Origin: Opitutales bacterium
GTDB lineage: Bacteria; Verrucomicrobiota; Verrucomicrobiia; Opitutales; Intestinicryptomonadaceae
Length of the DNA stretch: 64,000 nucleotides
Assembly (NCBI GenBank): GCA_015061945.1
Contig: SUVP01000001.1
Span: 62,001-126,000 of the forward strand
Direction: 5' to 3'
Positions 1-8,777 of the stretch are shown piece after piece. A program made the position numbers and the translations under genes. Under the pieces are notes generated by a model. It did no database searches. It worked only from the letters and a program-made list of their open reading frames with translations, and was not told the origin of the DNA. Positions within the stretch are counted from its first letter, which is position 1; the number at the start of each line of letters is the position of its first letter.

Positions 1-116
1 GTGCTACAATCAATGATAGTAAGCATATATATGTTCGTTTCATAATAGGAAATTATCTTCCAAATACAAAACGTACTCAACAAAAAAATCACATAAAAAA
101 TTAAACTGTTTACCAA
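1..116. other. Intergenic edge, no gene seen
   Basis: This AT-rich stretch lies before the stop codon of the minus-strand ThuA-like gene. All frames are broken by stops and I see no hairpin followed by a T-run. A short open stretch at the very left edge could be the tail of a gene outside the window, but it is too short to support. Confidence 0.4.
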
Positions 117-1052
117 TTATTTTTCAGCTCGACACTTTGTATCAAAATCACGCCAATCTTTGATATAATATTCATAATCGCCTCGTTTATCTTTTGTAAT
201 TTTTGAAGCGATAGAATCAAAATCAGCAAAACTTGCATCGAGTCCATTTGGCGAAATATCGAGTTTTGCAAGCCATGCAATCATATTCAAAACAAGTTTG
301 CGATAGTCTTTGTGTGCGAGAGTCCAAACGACATGCCCGCCCATTATGCCAAAACCACGAGTCCCATTTTGGTTTTCGACAAGCCATGCGATAGTTTCCA
401 ACTTATCTTTGCCGAACTCGGCTCTCACACTTTCGGGAGCACTTCTACGGCGACGGATTTTGTCGGGCACTTTTGTTTTAATCAGTGGAATAAATTTTTT
501 ATTTTTGTCGTCAGAAAATGCGATGTTAAAGTGCCACTCATCATAGTAGCCAAAACTCTTTACGCCATTGAGGACTTCGTGATTATTTTCAATCTCAAAT
601 TTTGCCTCATAAAACGGATTGTACGAAAAACCTTTTTGATAGTGCCCACCGATAAGGTCGTCGAGAGCCTTGTTATCTTCGGGTTTATTGAACATTAACG
701 CATAGTGAAATGCTCCGATATTTACGCCCTTCGCATTAAGTTTACGAAGGACATTTGTCTTGGAATCGAGTGGATGATTATTTTCACCTTCGCTGATTAA
801 GATGACAGCGTCGGCATCGTCGAGTGTCGACCAATCCGATGTTTTCTGCGTATCCAAATGTACTGCATACGCCTTGCCTTTCATAGATTCGCCTACCATT
901 TTGACAAGCTCATCGCACATAATAACGTGTTCGTGATCGCCCCAAAGGTGTACGGAATTACCCGACACAAAAACAATCTTTTTCTGTTTACCACAGCCCG
1001 ACATCAACATCCCGACTGCCAACAAAAACGCAAATAAAATTCGATTCAACAT
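117..1052 (-). CDS. ThuA-like domain lipoprotein
   Basis: The protein is 311 residues and starts with a lipoprotein signal: a hydrophobic stretch at residues 4-18 ending in LMSGC, so Cys20 would be the lipidated residue. The rest fits the ThuA-like fold (PF06283, glutamine-amidotransferase-like): a beta strand IVFVSG near residue 26, the DADAVILISEGE segment near 80, and a C-terminal block GIMGGHVVWTLAHKDYRK typical of ThuA proteins. ThuA-like proteins are common in Verrucomicrobia-type genomes next to glycan genes, but their reaction is mostly unproven. It is divergent from the exported DUF4838 protein, so the two may share control. A trehalose role cannot be assumed. Confidence 0.75.
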   Translation of the reverse strand: MLNRILFAFLLAVGMLMSGCGKQKKIVFVSGNSVHLWGDHEHVIMCDELVKMVGESMKGKAYAVHLDTQKTSDWSTLDDADAVILISEGENNHPLDSKTNVLRKLNAKGVNIGAFHYALMFNKPEDNKALDDLIGGHYQKGFSYNPFYEAKFEIENNHEVLNGVKSFGYYDEWHFNIAFSDDKNKKFIPLIKTKVPDKIRRRRSAPESVRAEFGKDKLETIAWLVENQNGTRGFGIMGGHVVWTLAHKDYRKLVLNMIAWLAKLDISPNGLDASFADFDSIASKITKDKRGDYEYYIKDWRDFDTKCRAEK

Positions 1053-1099
1053 AATTTTTATTTTTCATTTACACTCTATCGGGTCAACAGAAATTTGTC

Positions 1100-1128
1100 T
1101 TGTTTTATTTTAATAGTGTTAATAATAT
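1100..1128 (+). promoter_or_regulatory. Possible sigma70 promoter for DUF4838 gene
   Basis: TTGTTT and TAATAT are separated by 17 bases. The -10 box ends only 6 bases before the ATG at 1135, so the transcript would be leaderless or nearly so. The match is 3/6 and 4/6 in AT-rich DNA, so chance is a real alternative. Confidence 0.3.
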
Positions 1129-1134
1129 TTGCTT

Positions 1135-3549
1135 ATGAAAAGGAAATTTGCTGTTTTATTCTTATCGCTATTAACATTTACGTTCGCACACGCAATAGAA
1201 ATTGCAAAAGACGGCGTTGCAATCACACCTATTGTGATAGCAGACAACGCTCCTGAAATAGATACAATTTCTGCAAATGAATTGAAGTATCACCTCGACA
1301 AAATTACAGGTGGACAATTTGAAATCAAAAAAGAGTCGGAAATATCGTCAACGCAAAGTACCATACACATCGGCAACACAAAACAATCTAAAAAAGATTT
1401 AAAAAATTTTGACGACAAAAAAGCACCTTACGACTCTCTTGTCATCAAAACAATCGGAAAAAATCTTTACTTAAACGGACACTACAAACGTGGTTCTTAC
1501 TATGCTGTATGCGAGTTTCTCGAACGCAATCTCGGCGTAAGGTGGTGGACAGATACTGAATCGTACATCCCAAACTTGCCAACTATCAACGTAGAAAACA
1601 TCGACTACACGTTTGCACCAAAATTTATTTCAAGAACATCGACATACATCAATGTTCGCTCTACCGCATTCAGTGCGAGACAAAAAAATAGCGTGTTTGC
1701 ACCACGTCTTTACGATTTTAAACATGGCGATATGTATTCGATTGGGTGCCACTCATATTATAAATTATTACCGCCTGAAAAATATTTTAAAGAGCATCCT
1801 GAATGGTACTCGTATTCAATCAAAAGAAAAAAACGTTTTCACGAGCATGGACAACTCTGTCTTTCAAATGATGAAATGGCAAAAGAATATCTGAAGAATG
1901 CAATCGAACATATAAATAAAAAACCATATGCAAAATATGTTCACGTTTCGCAAAACGATTGGGGTGGCGATTGCGAGTGCGAAAAGTGTCTTAAAATAAA
2001 GAATAAATTTGGTGGTGTTCAATCGGGCATTAACGTGTGGTTCGCAAATAAAATTGCTAAAGAGCTGGAAAAGAAATTCCCAGAAATATGTGTTGTTACA
2101 TTTGCTTATCAACAGACACGACAAGCTCCGCAAGGGATAAAACCAGCGGAAAATGTCTACATTCAACTCTGTTCTATCGAGTGCGATTTTGCCCATCCAT
2201 TAGAAAATGATACCGAATTTGGCTTCACAAAGGATTTAAAAGAATGGGGAAAAATCACAAAAAATCTTTTCATCTGGAACTATGTCGCTCTATTCTGGAA
2301 TTACGCAATTCCGCACCCAAATATGAACTCACTTGCAAAAGATTTGCGTTTCTTTGCAAACAATGGCGGAGCTGGTATATTTGAACAAGGAGACAGTCAA
2401 TGTAATGTGGGCAATTTCTGCGATATGCGTGCTTACCTAATCCACAAATTGATGTGGAACCCCGATCTCAACCAAAAAGAAATTGAGAAAGAATTTTTGT
2501 ACGGCTACTACGGCAAAGAAGTCGGAAGTCTTTTGGCAAAATATCTCAAGATTATAAACGATTCTGCCGAAAACACGAACTACGCACAGCACTGTTATTA
2601 TATGGACACTCTCACTTGGCTCGATGTCCGCGAGTTTGACAGATGTTTAGGCATAATGCAAAACGCACTCAAAACAGCAAAACGTCTCGAAAAAGAAGAT
2701 GCCAAAAATGTTGGACTCGTCAAAAAAGTCGAACGTGTAAAAATATCGATAGACCTTGCATCTGCTATAAATTATCTCGAAATAAAAGAGCTTGCAAAAC
2801 GTCAAAAATACAAGATGAAAAATCTTAAAGACCCTGTATCTACGACAGATAATTTGCTTACACTTTTCAAAAAATTTAAGACAAAAACAATCCGTGAAAA
2901 CGCTACCCCGATGTTTGAAAATCAAAAAGAACTTTTGAAAAAATCGGCAGAACTTCAACTTAATTACGAAAAGAATTCGCCAAAACAATCGACTCGCACT
3001 GCCGATTACCAAAATGCTTTTGGACACGATAATTTTGTCGAGTACGAAGAACTATTTTTCAATTATATCAACGCCACAAGAGAAGTTCGGCTATACCCGA
3101 TAACTGCCAATATTTTTGCGGATGAAAAAGCATCAAACGGATATGCTGTCAACACGCCGATATGTGAAATCAAACCTCATACTCTCAGTGTTCCATTGCG
3201 TTTTGATCTCGCAAAACTCTACAAAAAGAGTGGGTTAAAAACACAACAAGCAACATTTGTCTTATATGGTTTTATGCGTTTAAAATCGCCACAAAATAAA
3301 GCACCATACATCGTTTCGCTCTTAGCAAATCGCTCGGCAAGAAATCTGTTTGCCTATACAATGAATATTGATAAAAAAATAGGAACTGAAGAATATCAGT
3401 TAGTAGAGCTTGGCAAATTTACGATTAACAATATCGACAAAAATTTAAAAAGTTTGTCAACTTACGAGCTGAATATTATGCCTCGCAAAATGCCTGTCGA
3501 TAACCTATTGATAGACAGTGTCGCAATTGGTATAACACAGGCAAACTAA
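1135..3549 (+). CDS. Exported DUF4838 (GH163-like) protein
   Basis: The protein is 804 residues from the ATG at 1135; a TTG two codons earlier is less likely. A signal peptide occupies residues 1-20 and ends in FAHA. An N-terminal alpha-glucuronidase-like domain (YHLDKITGGQ, ERNLGVRWW) is followed by the DUF4838 core (PF16126) with HPEWYS, GQLCLSN, and N274-D275-W-G-G-D-C-E-C-E-K-C. Members of this family were shown to be endo-beta-N-acetylglucosaminidases acting on complex N-glycans (GH163), so a host-glycan role is plausible, though many DUF4838 proteins are untested. The C-terminal 250 residues look like a beta-rich accessory domain after a helical linker. The exact substrate is inference. 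Confidence 0.8.
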   Translation: MKRKFAVLFLSLLTFTFAHAIEIAKDGVAITPIVIADNAPEIDTISANELKYHLDKITGGQFEIKKESEISSTQSTIHIGNTKQSKKDLKNFDDKKAPYDSLVIKTIGKNLYLNGHYKRGSYYAVCEFLERNLGVRWWTDTESYIPNLPTINVENIDYTFAPKFISRTSTYINVRSTAFSARQKNSVFAPRLYDFKHGDMYSIGCHSYYKLLPPEKYFKEHPEWYSYSIKRKKRFHEHGQLCLSNDEMAKEYLKNAIEHINKKPYAKYVHVSQNDWGGDCECEKCLKIKNKFGGVQSGINVWFANKIAKELEKKFPEICVVTFAYQQTRQAPQGIKPAENVYIQLCSIECDFAHPLENDTEFGFTKDLKEWGKITKNLFIWNYVALFWNYAIPHPNMNSLAKDLRFFANNGGAGIFEQGDSQCNVGNFCDMRAYLIHKLMWNPDLNQKEIEKEFLYGYYGKEVGSLLAKYLKIINDSAENTNYAQHCYYMDTLTWLDVREFDRCLGIMQNALKTAKRLEKEDAKNVGLVKKVERVKISIDLASAINYLEIKELAKRQKYKMKNLKDPVSTTDNLLTLFKKFKTKTIRENATPMFENQKELLKKSAELQLNYEKNSPKQSTRTADYQNAFGHDNFVEYEELFFNYINATREVRLYPITANIFADEKASNGYAVNTPICEIKPHTLSVPLRFDLAKLYKKSGLKTQQATFVLYGFMRLKSPQNKAPYIVSLLANRSARNLFAYTMNIDKKIGTEEYQLVELGKFTINNIDKNLKSLSTYELNIMPRKMPVDNLLIDSVAIGITQAN

Positions 3550-3563
3550 ATGTTTTTTGAAAA

Positions 3564-3591
3564 TTGACATTTTTTGTCGAAATGCCAAAAT
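3564..3591 (+). promoter_or_regulatory. Candidate promoter of glnN
   Basis: A perfect TTGACA is followed after 16 bases by CAAAAT, with the ATG about 28 bases further on. GACA and TGTC flanking five T's form a small inverted repeat just after the -35. I see no NtrC-type site. Confidence 0.35.
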
Positions 3592-3618
3592 TGCCAACTT
3601 TATTATTCAAGAGAAGAT

Positions 3619-5760
3619 ATGAATACACGCAAAAAAGTGTTATCGAAAATCGTCGAAGAAAAACATAGTTTCGACAAAATGGACGAGCCATACAACATCG
3701 AAAAAGAATATGGCATTGATACTTTCGGGCTGAAAACAATGGAACAATACTTGTCGAAGCCCATCTATAAAAGACTCCGTAGCACAATCGAAAACGGTGT
3801 AGCTCTCGACGAAACAGTCGCCGATGATGTCGCACACGCAATGAAAATTTGGGCGATGAGTCGTGGTGCGACACACTACACACACTGGTTTTTGCCACTA
3901 ACTGGCTCAAGTGCAGAAAAGCACGACTCTTTTATCGAACCGACACAAGACGGCGGTGCTATCACAAGATTTTCTGGGAAGAATCTTATTCTTGGCGAAC
4001 CAGACGCATCAAGTTTCCCGTCGGGAGGATTGCGTTCAACCTTTGAAGCTCGTGGATACACTGCGTGGGACCCAGCAAGCCCTGCATTTATCAAGCGTGT
4101 CGGTGGCGTTGCAACACTTTGCATTCCCACGATGTTCTGCTCGTACACAGGCGAAGTGCTCGATAAAAAAACTCCGCTTTTGCGTTCCATTCAAGTACTC
4201 GGAATGCAAGTCAAAAAGTTGATGAAAGTTTTTGGCGTTGAAGACAACAACAAGCATCCGACAGTTACACTCGGCGCAGAACAAGAATATTTTCTTGTCG
4301 ATAAATCGCTTTATATTCAACGTCCCGACTTGATGCAAACAGGCAGAACGTTATTCGGAGCTCCACCACAAAAGCACCAACAACTTGACGACCACTACTT
4401 TGGTGCAATCAAGCCGAGAATCCTTAATTTTATGCACGATGTCGAACGTGAATTGTGGCGAATTGGAATCCCAGCAAAGACTCGCCATAACGAAGTTGCC
4501 CCTGCCCAATTTGAAATTGCACCTGTGTTTGAAGAAATGAATTTGGCGAACGACCACAACGTTATGGTTATGGAAATTCTTCGCACGACAGCCGAAAAAC
4601 ACGGGCTTGTTTGCCTCTTGCACGAAAAACCATTCTCGAGAATAAATGGTTCGGGCAAACACAATAATTGGTCGGTTTCGTATGGCGAAAAAAATCTGCT
4701 CAACCCAGGGTCAAGCCCACACGAAAACGCAATATTTTTGACGACTCTTTGTGCTGTGATTAAAGCAGTCGACACTCACGCTGACCTCTTGCGTGCCTCG
4801 ACAGCTGGTGCTGGCAACGACCACCGACTTGGTGCAAGCGAAGCCCCGCCCGCAATTATCTCGATATATCTTGGCGAACAACTCGCCGATATTATCGACC
4901 AAATTGAAATGGGCGAACCAAAGACTTCAAAAAATCGCAAAGTTCTGAAAATTGGCGTCGACACGCTCCCACCATTGCCAACCGATGCGACCGACCGCAA
5001 CAGAACAAGTCCGTTCGCATTTACTGGTAATAAGTTTGAGTTCCGTGCACCAGGAGCATCGCAATCTTGCTCGAGCCCGAATATCGTCTTGAACACGATT
5101 GTCGCTGAAGCTATCGATGAAATAGCGGAACACCTCGCAAAACTTCCAAAAAAAGATTTCCAAAAAGGTCTGCAAAAGCTGTTGCAATCAATCGTAAAAA
5201 AGCACAAGCGTATTATATTTAATGGCGACGGCTACACAGACAAATGGAAGCGAGAAGCACAAAAGCTCGGCTTGCCAAATTTGCCAAACACACCATCGGC
5301 ACTAAAGCCATATATCGCACCTAAAAACATTGCTTTATTTGAAAAATACGGGGTTTTCACCGCAAGCGAACTCCATTCTCGATACGAAGTTTTTGAAGAA
5401 GAATACTCGAAAAAAATCCATATCGAAACAGCAGTCGCTTTAAATATGTCGAAAACGATAATTATGCCTGCGTGCCTAAAATATCTTTCTCGACTCGCAG
5501 AAACATCGAAAGCAATTGCCGATGTCAAGTGGGGTAAAAATTCTGAAATTGACAGCAAAGGAAAATTGATTTCTTCGCTGATTGAAGATTTAGGTAAGGC
5601 AAATAACGATCTCGAAAAGCTCGTTGTTGAAAATGCAGACTCGCGTAGCAAACTCGCAATGCTTGGCGATATGCGAACAATCGTCGACCAACTCGAACTC
5701 GAAATTGATGACGACCTTTGGCAATTGCCAAAATATTCAGAAATGTTATTTGTTTACTAA
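3619..5760 (+). CDS. glnN: Glutamine synthetase type III
   Basis: This makes glutamine from glutamate, ammonia and ATP in the cytoplasm. The 713-residue length is that of the GSIII family (about 700-730), far longer than GSI or GSII. Catalytic-domain motifs are clear: GAEQEYFLVD with Glu221 and Glu223 for metal/ATP binding, RHNEVAPAQFEIAP, NGSGKHNNWSV, and EFRAPGAS with the conserved arginine. The open frame reaches upstream to a TTG, but the ATG at 3619, preceded by AAGAGAAG, is the better start. No PII or adenylyltransferase gene is nearby, and GSIII enzymes usually lack adenylylation control. A terminator follows directly. Confidence 0.95.
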   Translation: MNTRKKVLSKIVEEKHSFDKMDEPYNIEKEYGIDTFGLKTMEQYLSKPIYKRLRSTIENGVALDETVADDVAHAMKIWAMSRGATHYTHWFLPLTGSSAEKHDSFIEPTQDGGAITRFSGKNLILGEPDASSFPSGGLRSTFEARGYTAWDPASPAFIKRVGGVATLCIPTMFCSYTGEVLDKKTPLLRSIQVLGMQVKKLMKVFGVEDNNKHPTVTLGAEQEYFLVDKSLYIQRPDLMQTGRTLFGAPPQKHQQLDDHYFGAIKPRILNFMHDVERELWRIGIPAKTRHNEVAPAQFEIAPVFEEMNLANDHNVMVMEILRTTAEKHGLVCLLHEKPFSRINGSGKHNNWSVSYGEKNLLNPGSSPHENAIFLTTLCAVIKAVDTHADLLRASTAGAGNDHRLGASEAPPAIISIYLGEQLADIIDQIEMGEPKTSKNRKVLKIGVDTLPPLPTDATDRNRTSPFAFTGNKFEFRAPGASQSCSSPNIVLNTIVAEAIDEIAEHLAKLPKKDFQKGLQKLLQSIVKKHKRIIFNGDGYTDKWKREAQKLGLPNLPNTPSALKPYIAPKNIALFEKYGVFTASELHSRYEVFEEEYSKKIHIETAVALNMSKTIIMPACLKYLSRLAETSKAIADVKWGKNSEIDSKGKLISSLIEDLGKANNDLEKLVVENADSRSKLAMLGDMRTIVDQLELEIDDDLWQLPKYSEMLFVY

Positions 5761-5772
5761 AATAAAACAAAA

Positions 5773-5797
5773 GACGCTCGAATTCGGGCGTCTTTTT
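5773..5797. terminator. Bidirectional terminator between glnN and the exonuclease
   Basis: GACGCTCG and CGGGCGTC form an 8-bp stem with an AATT loop and T-runs on both strands. It overlaps the stop codon of the converging minus-strand gene. Confidence 0.85.
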
Positions 5798-6698
5798 ATT
5801 TGCGTTGACGTTTTTTTGTCGGATTTTTTTTAACGACTTTTTGCTTTTGTTGGAGAGTTTCTTCTTCGACTTTTTTCTTTCGCACTGGAACTGACTTCTT
5901 TTTCTTCTTTGAGATTTTTGTCGATATTTTAGTAATTATACCCGACACAAAAGACTTTAAATTAAAAGGTTTCTTTTCTTCTGGCTCAATCCCGATATTC
6001 GTAGTTTCGACATATTTTTTTACGCAAATGTACAATCGACGGCTAATCCACGCATCAGTTGCAGCGTATTCGATTTGTTTTTTTGTAAGGTTATCGCTCG
6101 CCCAATTTGTAAGTTGTGCGGCTTTTGAAACACGTTCGCCCAAAATCAGAGCAGAAAGATTTTTCATACCAGTGTTTATAACACCAATGCCCCGTGTATA
6201 TTTTGCGATATCCTCAAAACCAGCTGGCATAAAATCATAACGTTCTTTTAGCGACAAAATATCGCCATGAACGGCAACACCAACCTTTTTGATTGCGGGA
6301 TTTTCGAGAACTTCGTAAATATCTGCAAGGCGATGTTTGAGTGGCTCAAGGCGTATAACCCAAACTTTATCACGTCCACCGAGCTGAAGAATCGACACAA
6401 GATAATGTTTTTCCTTAGAAAAATTCGGGCGAGTTTCGGTATCGAAGCCGAGAATAGTCTCTTGCATAATTTCGGGAAGTGCTACATCCAAATGGGCGTC
6501 GTCTTCAATCAATTCAATAGGTCCGGTATAAGAAGTAATCGGGAGCATATTGACGATATCTGAATTAACCTTACGGGGATACATACACTTGATATCAAGC
6601 TTTACACGTTTTTTCGACTTTGGGGTAGACGAAGCCACAGCGGACGCATTTTTGCGTTTGCGTTCGCCCGACTTACCCGATTTTGAAAAGGAATCCAT
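5796..6698 (-). CDS. RNase D-like DEDDy 3'-5' exonuclease with basic tails
   Basis: The core of this 300-residue protein (about 55-230) is a DnaQ-fold 3'-5' exonuclease. Exo I is LGFDTETRP (Asp86, Glu88), Exo II is VGVAVHGDILSL (Asp146), and Exo III is Y211-A-A-T-D215, the tyrosine type found in RNase D and WRN-like enzymes. There is no HRDC domain. The first 45 and last 55 residues are rich in lysine and arginine and look disordered, with runs such as SKKKKKS; such tails suit nonspecific RNA or DNA binding. It is a lone gene, convergent with glnN and divergent from phosphofructokinase. A role in RNA 3'-end trimming or DNA repair is inference. Confidence 0.85.
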   Translation of the reverse strand: MDSFSKSGKSGERKRKNASAVASSTPKSKKRVKLDIKCMYPRKVNSDIVNMLPITSYTGPIELIEDDAHLDVALPEIMQETILGFDTETRPNFSKEKHYLVSILQLGGRDKVWVIRLEPLKHRLADIYEVLENPAIKKVGVAVHGDILSLKERYDFMPAGFEDIAKYTRGIGVINTGMKNLSALILGERVSKAAQLTNWASDNLTKKQIEYAATDAWISRRLYICVKKYVETTNIGIEPEEKKPFNLKSFVSGIITKISTKISKKKKKSVPVRKKKVEEETLQQKQKVVKKNPTKKRQRK

Positions 6699-6821
6699 TT
6701 TTCAGTGTTTCCTCTCTTCAATCACATATCGGCAAAAAAAGCGAACTTTTTGTTTCGAGAAAAAATTTTTTAGCAAAAAATTGGTTTTTTATTTATAAAA
6801 TGTTTGCCAAACGTGGAAAAA

Positions 6822-6850
6822 TTGACAAACTTGTTTATCAAATTTATCCA
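6822..6850 (+). promoter_or_regulatory. Candidate promoter of phosphofructokinase
   Basis: Perfect TTGACA, 17-base spacer, then TATCCA, a weak -10. The expected start is about 15 bases before the ATG at 6872. The rest of the 173-base gap from 6699 holds AT-rich DNA with no gene. Confidence 0.4.
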
Positions 6851-6871
6851 AAATTTTTTAGAAAGACATAT

Positions 6872-8116
6872 ATGGAAGAATTAATAGGTAATGTATTGGT
6901 AGCACAATCAGGCGGTCCAACAGCCGTCATCAACGCAAGCTTGGCTGGCGTCATCGACGAAGCCCTCAATCACGACTGTATTGAAGAAATTTACGGTGGT
7001 TTGAATGGTATCGAAGGTATTTTGAATGAACAAATTATTGATTTGGCTTCAGAATCGCAACAAACAGTACGTGGTCTTCGCTATACTCCAGGGTCGGCAC
7101 TCGGAACATGCCGTTATAAGCTCAAGAGCGAACAAGACTACGCAAAATTGCTCGAAGTATTCAAAAAATACAACGTACGCTTCTTCTTCTATATCGGCGG
7201 AAATGACTCGCAAGACACAACAAATAAGATTGCAAAGTACGCTGAAGATAAGGGCTATGCTCTCCGTGCAATAGGTATTCCAAAGACAGTAGATAATGAC
7301 CTTCCTATGACAGACCACTGCCCAGGATATGGTAGTGTTGTAAAATATCTTTGTGCAACAATCCGTCAATTAGCACTCGACCACGAATCAATGGGAAATC
7401 ATGACTTGGTTTCTATCGTCGAAGTTATGGGACGCGACGCTGGTTGGATTGCAGCAGGCACAAGCATCGCAAAACGTCGTGGCGAACTTCAAGATCCCCC
7501 ACACATCATTCTTTTGCCTGAAGTAGCATTTAATGCAGAATATTTCATCGCACAAGTACAAGAATGCCTCAAGAAGAACAAGTACTGCCTCGTTGTAGCA
7601 AGCGAAGGTTTGTCAGATGCAAACGGCAACTACGTTGCAGCTGGCGAAAATGTACAAGACTCTTTCGGACACTCAAAACTCGGTGGTGTTGGCGAATACT
7701 TGGAAGACCTCGTATCAAAGAGCTTGGCTGGCGTAAAAGCACGCTCGTCAAAGATTGGACACGTTCAAAGAGCTGGAGCAATCTGTGCATCGCAAACAGA
7801 TTCAAACGAAGCTTATATGTGCGGTCAAGTTGCAGTTAGAGCAGCAGTTGAAGGTAATTCTGGAAAGATGGTTGCACTCGTTCGTGGCGACACAGACAAG
7901 TACTCATGCGAAACAGTCCTTACAGATCTCGACCAAGTTGCAAATGGCGTAAAACACTTCCCTGAAGCTTGGATTGGTGAAGATAAAATTTCAATCAATT
8001 ATCAATTCAACAAATACATCTTGCCATTGATGCAAGGCGAAGTTCAAGTTCCTTACGAAAACGGAATGCCAGCATTTGTTCGCTTAGCAAAAGTTAAGGC
8101 TGAACCACAAGCATAA
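6872..8116 (+). CDS. pfp: 6-phosphofructokinase, PPi-dependent type by signature
   Basis: This phosphorylates fructose 6-phosphate to fructose 1,6-bisphosphate in glycolysis. At 414 residues it belongs to the PFK family: QSGGPTAVIN at the N-terminus, GGND at 109-112, PKTVDND at 137-143 and MGRDAGWIA. ATP-dependent enzymes carry Gly at the positions equivalent to Asp112 and Lys138; Asp plus Lys is the known mark of pyrophosphate-dependent enzymes. Asn111 in place of the usual Asp gives GGND instead of GGDD. I chose the ATG at 6872 because the family N-terminus starts there; the open frame reaches back to 6683 through unrelated sequence. A strong terminator follows. Confidence 0.88.
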   Translation: MEELIGNVLVAQSGGPTAVINASLAGVIDEALNHDCIEEIYGGLNGIEGILNEQIIDLASESQQTVRGLRYTPGSALGTCRYKLKSEQDYAKLLEVFKKYNVRFFFYIGGNDSQDTTNKIAKYAEDKGYALRAIGIPKTVDNDLPMTDHCPGYGSVVKYLCATIRQLALDHESMGNHDLVSIVEVMGRDAGWIAAGTSIAKRRGELQDPPHIILLPEVAFNAEYFIAQVQECLKKNKYCLVVASEGLSDANGNYVAAGENVQDSFGHSKLGGVGEYLEDLVSKSLAGVKARSSKIGHVQRAGAICASQTDSNEAYMCGQVAVRAAVEGNSGKMVALVRGDTDKYSCETVLTDLDQVANGVKHFPEAWIGEDKISINYQFNKYILPLMQGEVQVPYENGMPAFVRLAKVKAEPQA

Positions 8117-8134
8117 TTTTATAATACTTGCAAG

Positions 8135-8165
8135 ACGCCGATTCTATAAGAGTCGGCGTTTTTTG
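8135..8165 (+). terminator. Terminator after phosphofructokinase
   Basis: ACGCCGA pairs with TCGGCGT around an 11-base loop, followed by six T's. Confidence 0.85.
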
Positions 8166-8213
8166 TTTGTGGATATTTATAAAAAGATGCTTGTTTTTCA
8201 AAAAATCGTAAAA

Positions 8214-8242
8214 TTGGGATAGTTAATTTTTTATTTTACAAT
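8214..8242 (+). promoter_or_regulatory. Promoter of the HIT-phoH-pgpH-lpxD operon
   Basis: TTGGGA, 17-base spacer, TACAAT (5/6 at -10). The start would fall near 8249, some 27 bases before the ATG at 8276. It is the only good match between the upstream terminator and the first gene. Confidence 0.5.
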
Positions 8243-8275
8243 ATCTGTGTATTTGTTTGAATAGTGTATGTAAAA

Positions 8276-8773
8276 ATGGAAAGACTACACGCATATTGGA
8301 GAATGCCATATATCGAAGACCCAAAACCACGCGATGACAGTGGTAAAAAAGGAGGCAACCCTTTTATCGAGATGGCAAAATCAGACGACTTTCAAAAGTA
8401 CCATATTCTCTGGAAAGGTAAATACTCGTTTATAGTGATGAACAAGTTTCCATATAATTGTGGACACTTGCTCGTTCTGCCTTTGCGAGAAGTTGGCGAT
8501 ATCGAAGCACTCGAAGGCGAAGAAAAATTAGAATTTTTTGACGCAATAATTAAGGCGAAAAAAATCTTACGCGAAGCGATGTCGCCCGACGCATTTAATG
8601 TGGGCTTTAATTTGGGTGCGAAAGCTGGTGCGGGAATCCCACAACACTTGCACTGCCATATCGTACCACGTTGGGACGGCGATACAAACTTTATGCCTGT
8701 AATTTCCGATACACGAGTTCTTCCACAAGCAATGGATTCACTTTGGAAGAAGTTGATGGAATATGTAAAATAA
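8276..8773 (+). CDS. HIT family hydrolase (Ap4A phosphorylase/FHIT-like branch)
   Basis: The protein is 165 residues from the ATG at 8276 (a GTG lies four codons upstream). It starts with MERLHAYWRMPYIE, close to the family opening seen in FHIT/Ap4A-phosphorylase-like bacterial HIT proteins. It contains GHLLVLPLREV and the catalytic triad motif HLHCHIVPRW, where the middle histidine acts on the alpha-phosphate of a nucleotide. Likely substrates are dinucleoside polyphosphates or adenylylated intermediates; the sequence cannot decide. It is first in an operon and ends 4 bases before phoH. A second, shorter HIT protein is encoded at 27892. Confidence 0.85.
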   Translation: MERLHAYWRMPYIEDPKPRDDSGKKGGNPFIEMAKSDDFQKYHILWKGKYSFIVMNKFPYNCGHLLVLPLREVGDIEALEGEEKLEFFDAIIKAKKILREAMSPDAFNVGFNLGAKAGAGIPQHLHCHIVPRWDGDTNFMPVISDTRVLPQAMDSLWKKLMEYVK

Positions 8774-8777
8774 AGAA

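Noticed and set aside
6683-6871. 63 extra N-terminal codons of phosphofructokinase
   Set aside because: They contain the promoter candidate and overlap the divergent gene; the family begins at the ATG at 6872.
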